Shown here piece by piece: positions 58,301 through 64,000 of a DNA stretch of 64,000 bases; the stretch's first letter is position 1; each line of letters starts with the position of its first letter. The position numbers and the translations under genes are program-made. Source of the DNA: Sphagnum compactum (lineage: Eukaryota; Bryophyta; Sphagnopsida; Sphagnales); NCBI GenBank assembly GCA_965153455.1, contig OZ234493.1, forward strand, positions 7,554,213 through 7,618,212, in the 5' to 3' direction. The notes below the pieces were generated by a model. The model searched no databases. It was not told the origin of the DNA and worked only from the letters and a program-made list of their open reading frames with translations.

Positions 58301-60916
58301 CATGTGCCCTCCAAACATAAACTAAGAAAATGTCATGCATTTTTTGTTACTTCATTAAATCAAAGACAGATGGAATAATATGAAATGATTAAGACACAAC
58401 TTAACAATTTGTGTCTTGGGTTTTCAAATGAACATAAAGTTTCATATTTCATTTTTGGGGAACAAGAGCTAATTATATTATATACCTCTTCAAGATCATT
58501 TCAATGAACCAACAATAATTTGATTTGGAAAGTATTCTTCTCCAAACATTGACCCAAAGATTCAAAACTTTGTAGGAATCCTAATTCTCAAAGTGGGAGT
58601 GCAATTTGAGAATACATCCTTATTCCAAAACACTTTCATCTTCATTTGGACAAGTGTTTGCTCCTCACCATCTCTCAAGCCTGTCTTTAATTCATTTTCT
58701 TGTTTTTGCCTTAACAATGGTCTCAAGCCCAAGACTAAGTTTGTAGCATTCCTCAAATTGACCATTAGCCCATTTCTCTAAAGAGTCAAGCCAATTTCAA
58801 TTTTCCTTAGGTTGATCTATTGTCTCACTTTTTCAAATTCATCATTGTCCTTCCTAGAGGTTACCCATTCTGCCATTTCCTTGCACATAAAATTGTTCAA
58901 CTCCCTTAATGCAAATGGGTTAACTTTAATCATCCTCAAGTTCTTTCATTATTGAACTTCATTAAATTTACCCACGAATTGTCCACTTTGATAGTTTCCC
59001 TCAATTAATGCATTATCGTAGGGAAATTGGGGCCAAACTTCCTTAGGTTTAAAGACATATTCTAAATTAAAAATATTTCAACATTTTAATGAAGTGGATT
59101 GAATTCATATTAACATCACAAGTACATAAGAGCTGGATTATTTTCAAGTTTAAATCCAATAAACAATTAAAAGTGTCATACACATTGTGCTTCATTTGAA
59201 CATGATGGAACATGGAATTTGATCACATTAACTTCATTAGTTGTTGTAGCCATTGTGAGAAGTTATGTTGAATTGTGACAACCATCACAATTTGCACTTA
59301 TAAACACTAAAAATGATGATTGTGTTTACAACTGTTTTTTCATTGGTTGTATCTAGATATGATAAAACCAAATGATTAGGTCGAGCAATCAATCAATGGA
59401 GAATAAAAACATTGGAATGTATTTGAAACTATATCTAATATAAAATGTAACTAATGAACAAGATTTGGTTTGTGATAAGTTTCCCTTAAACAAGAGCATT
59501 TTGAAGATGATATGACTTGATGCATAAAGACTTACATTTTAATGCATTTGTTGTAATTTTGAACTCCACTCTCTTATGCACAGATGTGAATTCTCGTGGC
59601 AACCTTCAAAATAAATCACTTTGTAACAAACCAAAATTTCAAAACTTTATCTTGAGTTGAAAATATGTAAGGGGACTTTGAGAAAGTTGTTCAACTATTG
59701 AAAATGAGGAGGGAAGATTTTAATGTGACTAGTTAAATGAAGATGAGATTAGAAATGGGTTAACCTTACTAGTGTGCCATATGAATTGAAAGACCAAAGC
59801 CACATTATAGACATGGCATGAACAAAGAGGGAGTGAGGATGGGGCATGGGAACTCACCCACGACTCTAACAATACAATGTGCTAACCTTTTTAATTGGGC
59901 AAGTCAACAAAACGTTAGTGATTGTTACAATGGAACCAAATCATTTGTTTCATCAAAGTTTTTCGTATCAAGTAAACTAAAGAATTTGAGCACGAATGTT
60001 CCACACAAAAAGAAAAGAAGACATTTGGAAATTTTCCTTGCAGTTTGTAGAACCCATTGGGAACTGGGAACCACCCAAGGTTATAATACATCACATTCCC
60101 TCACCCTCCTAATAATATGTGGGCACTGTGTTGTGCGGTTGTTAGAATCTGCTACAGAGATCCGCCGGGTATCATCCCGCGTATATGAGTACATTACAAA
60201 AGAATTTCTTTAAATTGAAAAGAGTGGCTGTAATTTGCCAGATTTCTACATACAACAAGTTCCAGTAGGTAGCCAAAGTATTGAAGGACTCTTTAATTAT
60301 TTTTTTCTACTTTCATATCTGGCGATGATGTATAGCCAAAATTTGCTAAATGTTCTTCTGGATGATTGCCAGTTTGGCTACATCAAAACAACTGAAATTA
60401 AATTTTTTAAAAATAAAATAAAATAAAATAAAATAAAAAGCCTGGGTGTTACACATGATGGTTTTAGAAGGCAATTATTTTGACTTGTGTAGAATAGAAA
60501 TATCCATGTTTCCAACAGAAAGAAAGGGAGAGGCCAATTGTTCAGAAGATCTAGAGTAAAAGTTCATATGCCTTATGATTACCCTAAGTAAGGTCAGTTA
60601 GTTTTGTGATTAAATAATCCTTTTTAAATATTGAAAAAAAAATTTGTGAAAAAAAAATATGAAACTGACATGTTGAAAATCAATCATCATAATTATTTGC
60701 AGCTTTTATGATTTGAATAATTTTCATTAAAAAATTCATATGACAATATCTAGTAGTCAAACTGTAGATCATGAAATTTTTGATTTAAAATTTTTTATAA
60801 TTAAGAAATGAATTTTCAATTTTTGGAAAAAATAAATAAAAATAAAAATTCATTTATTCATTTTTGTCAATATGGAAGGTGACACTAGAGGCTACAACAG
60901 TATGCATAATTTCCTT

Positions 60917-60976
60917 TGCCTGGCTTTGGCTTTGGCTTTGGCTTGGCTTTGGCTTTGGCCTTGGTTTGGTTGGGCT
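60917..60976. repeat. (TTTGGC)n minisatellite
   Basis: About nine imperfect TTTGGC units, some shortened to TTGGC, occupy 60 bp. It resembles the CTTGG array at 20677-20706. Confidence 0.9.
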
Positions 60977-61103
60977 ATTGTTTGTTGGGGAAAAAACATT
61001 CATGGAGATCTGTCAGGTTGGAGATTAGATTCTTGATGTGTATGTAAACTTTGGTGAGAATTCAAATCCGTTACAGATGGAAGGAAGTAAGAAGAGATGT
61101 ACA

Positions 61104-61275
61104 AAGAAGAAGAAGAAGAAGAAGAAATTGGGTGCTGCAGCAGCCAATTTATGGAAAAGAAATGAAAAGCTTTTTGAAAGTTGAAGTTTGGCGGACTGAT
61201 TGTAATCGACAATGAACAACAATAAACATGTGAAGAAGAACACACACACACACACACACACACACACCCACACGA
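61104..61275. repeat. (GAA)n and (CA)n microsatellites
   Basis: A GAA run lies at about 61104-61125 and a CA run of about 14 units at about 61240-61267. Open frames across them code Cys-Val or Phe/Ser runs and are artefacts. Confidence 0.95.
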
Positions 61276-61555
61276 CTCTTGCAGCGCAACTAGACTTGCA
61301 GCGCAGTGGATCTGATCATAATCCACCATTCAAAATATTGCCAGATAAATTATCAAGACAACCTGGAGGAGACAGGCTCTGGTTGCTCTTCTTCTTCTTC
61401 TTCTATAATATATGTGTTCGTATATCTGAAGTAGTAGGATCTCATGTGACTGTAAAAGTCAGGGAGAACACTTAATCCCCTTTTATATATATATATATAT
61501 ACATATAATCACTTGATCAAGTGGAAGGAAGGAAGTGTTGGGTGCAAGGGGAGCG

Positions 61556-61575
61556 TGGGGGGGGGGGGGGGGGGG
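61556..61575 (+). repeat. Poly-G tract
   Basis: A run of about 19 G, long for nuclear DNA and a likely assembly or length-polymorphism hotspot. Confidence 0.9.
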
Positions 61576-62670
61576 AGTTGCATGCTTGCAGATCTCTTGT
61601 GACATGTGGTAGTCAAGATCTGCATTGATATGCGGGAAAATCATATGAACATGGAAGGAAATTTTTTTAAAAAAAATTGTATGGGATGATGCTTTTGGAA
61701 GTCTGAAGTTGTGCAGTCGAAGATTGGTTAGTGTACGTAAGAAGAAGGGCCACCAAGTGGAAGAAGTGTCACATGCCATGATGCAGTAGTAATAGTAGTA
61801 GTAGTAGTCGTAGTAAAAACCTGTACAATACAATTTATGATTCGATATTTTGTATATGTTTTAATCTGTGCGCTTCAATGTTTTGCTTGGGACATGACCA
61901 GACCACCGGCCTTTGCTCTAAGGAAGATGTTAAATACCAGTCTCCCACCCTAATGAGCACCATTTAAGTATCCGTGCAAGGCTTTGTGGGGTTAGTTTTT
62001 CAGACTTCAAATGTCTTTGAATGAAAAAAACATGAATAATAATTATCCATGCTTTTACATAATAATATATTTTGATCATTCTTTTTGTCGTGATTATTTT
62101 TGACCCTTGTAAAAATTATTGATTTTTTTATCCATAGCCTTTTGTAACCAATCCTAGTGTGTCACTATCATCCTAACAAACAAACCGATTACTCTCTAAA
62201 TAGTCACTCAAAGAGGCAACCTTGACTCCTATTAGCATGTTTCGATCCGGTTAGGTTCTCAAAATAGTTATCTATAATATAAGTTGTGGTCATTGAAATG
62301 ATTGGAAATCAAATTGACAAAGTGATTCTTGACCATTTAAATGACATTTTGACACTATAAAAAAAATCACGAATTTTCAAAGCATCCAAGTTGACGACTT
62401 TGTCCCTTTTGATTAAGAATTCGAACAATTTGACTAGAAGCTCTAATTGATGAAGTGACATATTTGTTTTTGACTAGAATCAAGAGAGAAAATGCCTGGA
62501 ATTAGGGTTAACTCATACCCTAACCACCGATTCCAAGCCCAGCTAGTGAGAACCAAGTAAGAAAAAAATTGTCAGAAGTTGAACCTAAAATCTAGAACAA
62601 GATTCTCAGTTCCATATATGTGTGGAACTTTAACCGTAACCAAGATTATCATAATTTATCACTCTCTATC

Positions 62671-62807
62671 TAATCTCAAGTTTCAACACAAGCCAAAAGA
62701 TCATGTTTCAAAAATCCTCATATAAAAATAGACCTATTATTTATTACCTAGTAGGGGCCAAAATCCCTTAAGCTTACTACTATACTCTATAAGGAATCAT
62801 AACACAA
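62671..62807 (+). repeat. Dispersed repeat, copy 2
   Basis: Matches the copy at 55219-55362. It keeps TTTCAAAAATCCTCATATAAAA, TAGACCTATTATT and AAATCCCTTAAGCT and differs by short insertions/deletions. About 7.4 kb separates the copies. No LTR-like termini were evident. Confidence 0.85.
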
Positions 62808-63507
62808 ACAAGCAACATTCCTTAATAGCTCCATATACATGCACATGCAACCCATCCTTGAAAGATGGTCTTGCAAAAGAACAACCTAGAACTTTGGATG
62901 GTTTATGAACATGTACATCATGGTTTTGATGGGCCTTTGATGCCTCATCATTTTAGTCACTTACAAGGCACAATGAACAGATTTTCTTGGGTTTACATGA
63001 CCTAACCATTGTTCAAAATCAAGGTGCCCATTTGTAAAATTCATTAAAACTATTCTGTTATATGTGAAGCATGCTACTACTAGGTACCATAAGCCCATTA
63101 GTATGCACATTTTCCGGGCCCATTCATGAATTCAGGCTTGCCCTACTAGGCTCGCCCAAATTGCTCACAAGGCACCTAGAATGTTCCCATACTACATGAA
63201 ACACCTTGAGAAATTCCAAATATTAGTATTTGGATCGGGTGCTCAACTTAGCTATTGCCTCATCCTGGGGCTCTTATTTTTATAGAGAATTTCCCCCACT
63301 TCCCCCACCATGAGGCTTTACCCTAAAAATAAACCACTCCAAGGTTTTTTCAAATTTGTATTTTGAATTAAGTACCTCCCCCACACTGAAGATGGTGGTT
63401 TCATGAATTGAAGGGACCTTCCACCGATCATGTTAAAAATTACCTTTGCCCACATTTGTAGAGTATGTAGACCCATGGTTTTTACCTTTTTTTTTTCCCC
63501 TCATAAT

Positions 63508-63542
63508 ACCTGGCAAGTATTACAATGGGTAACCGCCAGGTA
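63508..63542. repeat. Short perfect inverted repeat
   Basis: ATACCTGGC and GCCAGGTAT (9 bp arms) flank a 17 bp loop with GTATTACAATGGGTAACC. About 60 bp downstream, TGTAACACCCTC (63599) resembles the start of plant Gypsy-type LTRs, so this may be the edge of an element running off the window. No second LTR is visible. Confidence 0.4.
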
Positions 63543-63894
63543 TCACGGAATTTTATTTATTTTTAAATAAAATTTAAAATCCATCAATTTTTACATCATG
63601 TAACACCCTCAACTCGACTCGACTCCGCTTTGCATGAGCCACCGTTATTCCAATAATGCCCACAACCTCGGCGGTTACACTTGCCCTTACAAACCTTCCA
63701 CCACATGATATACTTGTACCCATTCCCCCCCTAAGCCTGGTAACTAGGGTTCTATAATGGTTAACTAGGGTAAGCCTGAAGAAGCCCAGAAGAAGCTGGC
63801 CACAAATGCTCTCTCTGGGGGAAGAGAGTGGGTGTTGTTGTTGCCAAATGAAGATAGGTACTATGTCCAATAATATGTCAGGTTTGATGCTTTG

Positions 63895-63971
63895 AAAACT
63901 AGCACTTTAGTGGGGTCCTCCTGCTAAATTGATGGTGTTTTCAAACTAGCCATTTTAGTGGGGTCCTCCTT
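63895..63971. repeat. Tandem direct repeat of ~26 bp
   Basis: AAACTAGC(A/CA)..TTTAGTGGGGTCCTCCT occurs at about 63896-63921 and 63944-63970, separated by 22 bp. It lies at the right window edge, so it may continue outside. Confidence 0.85.
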
Positions 63972-64000
63972 GTTGATTGTACTATGGGAGCAGCTTGACA

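Larger units (their letters stand above)
51830..64000. other. Intergenic, repeat-rich, no recognised gene
   Basis: After the WH1-CRIB stop come its 3' UTR and about 12 kb in which I recognise no gene. The 51.8-54 kb part has gene-like composition; beyond 55 kb DNA is AT-rich with relic-like segments (57.5-60.2 kb) broken by stops. Dispersed and simple repeats are listed separately. Frames at 59818-60213, 61000-61329 and 61483-61833 are not supported as genes. Confidence 0.5.

Noticed and set aside
59818-60213. 131-codon plus-strand frame
   Set aside because: No family resemblance, AT-rich relic surroundings, no splice-linked neighbours.
61000-61833. Minus-strand frames with Cys-Val, Tyr and Pro runs
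   Set aside because: Encoded by (CA)n, poly-G and trinucleotide repeats; no coding character.
60441-63610. GGTGTTACA at 60446 and TGTAACACCC at 63599 as ends of one LTR element
   Set aside because: Opposite orientation fits inverted rather than direct LTRs, similarity covers only about 12 bases, and no internal genes are seen.
1-64000. CRISPR array, rRNA or tRNA genes
   Set aside because: No regularly spaced identical repeats with unique spacers, no rRNA core sequence and no convincing tRNA A/B boxes were seen while reading both strands.

Overview
The window reads as nuclear DNA of a land plant. Five genes with GT-AG introns and plant-type products lie in AT-rich, repeat-laden DNA. Microsatellites, telomere-type CCCTAAA stretches and decayed retroelement-like sequence fill the rest. 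I cannot place the species. The gene style would fit a seedless plant (bryophyte or lycophyte), but that is only an impression. I found no rRNA, tRNA, CRISPR array or bacterial-type operon. Exon models below were built by hand from open frames, splice consensus and family resemblance.

Left part (1-20 kb) is gene-dense. A long coiled-coil protein gene runs leftward off the window edge (4631 to 1), with its pyrimidine-rich leader and promoter at about 4.6-6.3 kb. A decayed LTR-retrotransposon-like stretch (about 6.3-9.3 kb) separates it from a complete eight-exon gene for TRAPPC5/Trs31, a TRAPP vesicle-tethering subunit (9869-12774). Converging on this from the right is a gene for a probable chloroplast-targeted membrane protein (19018 to 16375).

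The 20-30 kb stretch is a gene-poor AT-rich block with several diverged tandem arrays and a relic zinc-finger ORF. At 30791-35041 lies a complete eleven-exon gene for a KOBITO1/ELD1/ABI8-type glycosyltransferase-like protein, linked in Arabidopsis to cellulose deposition, cell elongation and ABA responses. Its first intron appears to use a GC donor. From 35 to 45.6 kb there is again no gene, but there are duplications, interstitial telomere-type repeats and hairpin-forming sequences.

The most interesting locus is at about 45.6-51.8 kb. A compound overlapping inverted repeat sits next to ACGT promoter-type motifs and is followed by a gene encoding an N-terminal WH1/EVH1 domain joined to a CRIB (Rho/ROP-binding) motif. 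WH1 plus CRIB is the front half of animal/fungal WASP, yet this protein ends in a short proline-containing basic tail without a recognisable VCA (Arp2/3-activating) region. It is best read as a ROP effector or adaptor with WASP-like architecture. From 51.8 kb to the end I see only dispersed repeats, microsatellites and one unexplained GC-richer open stretch.
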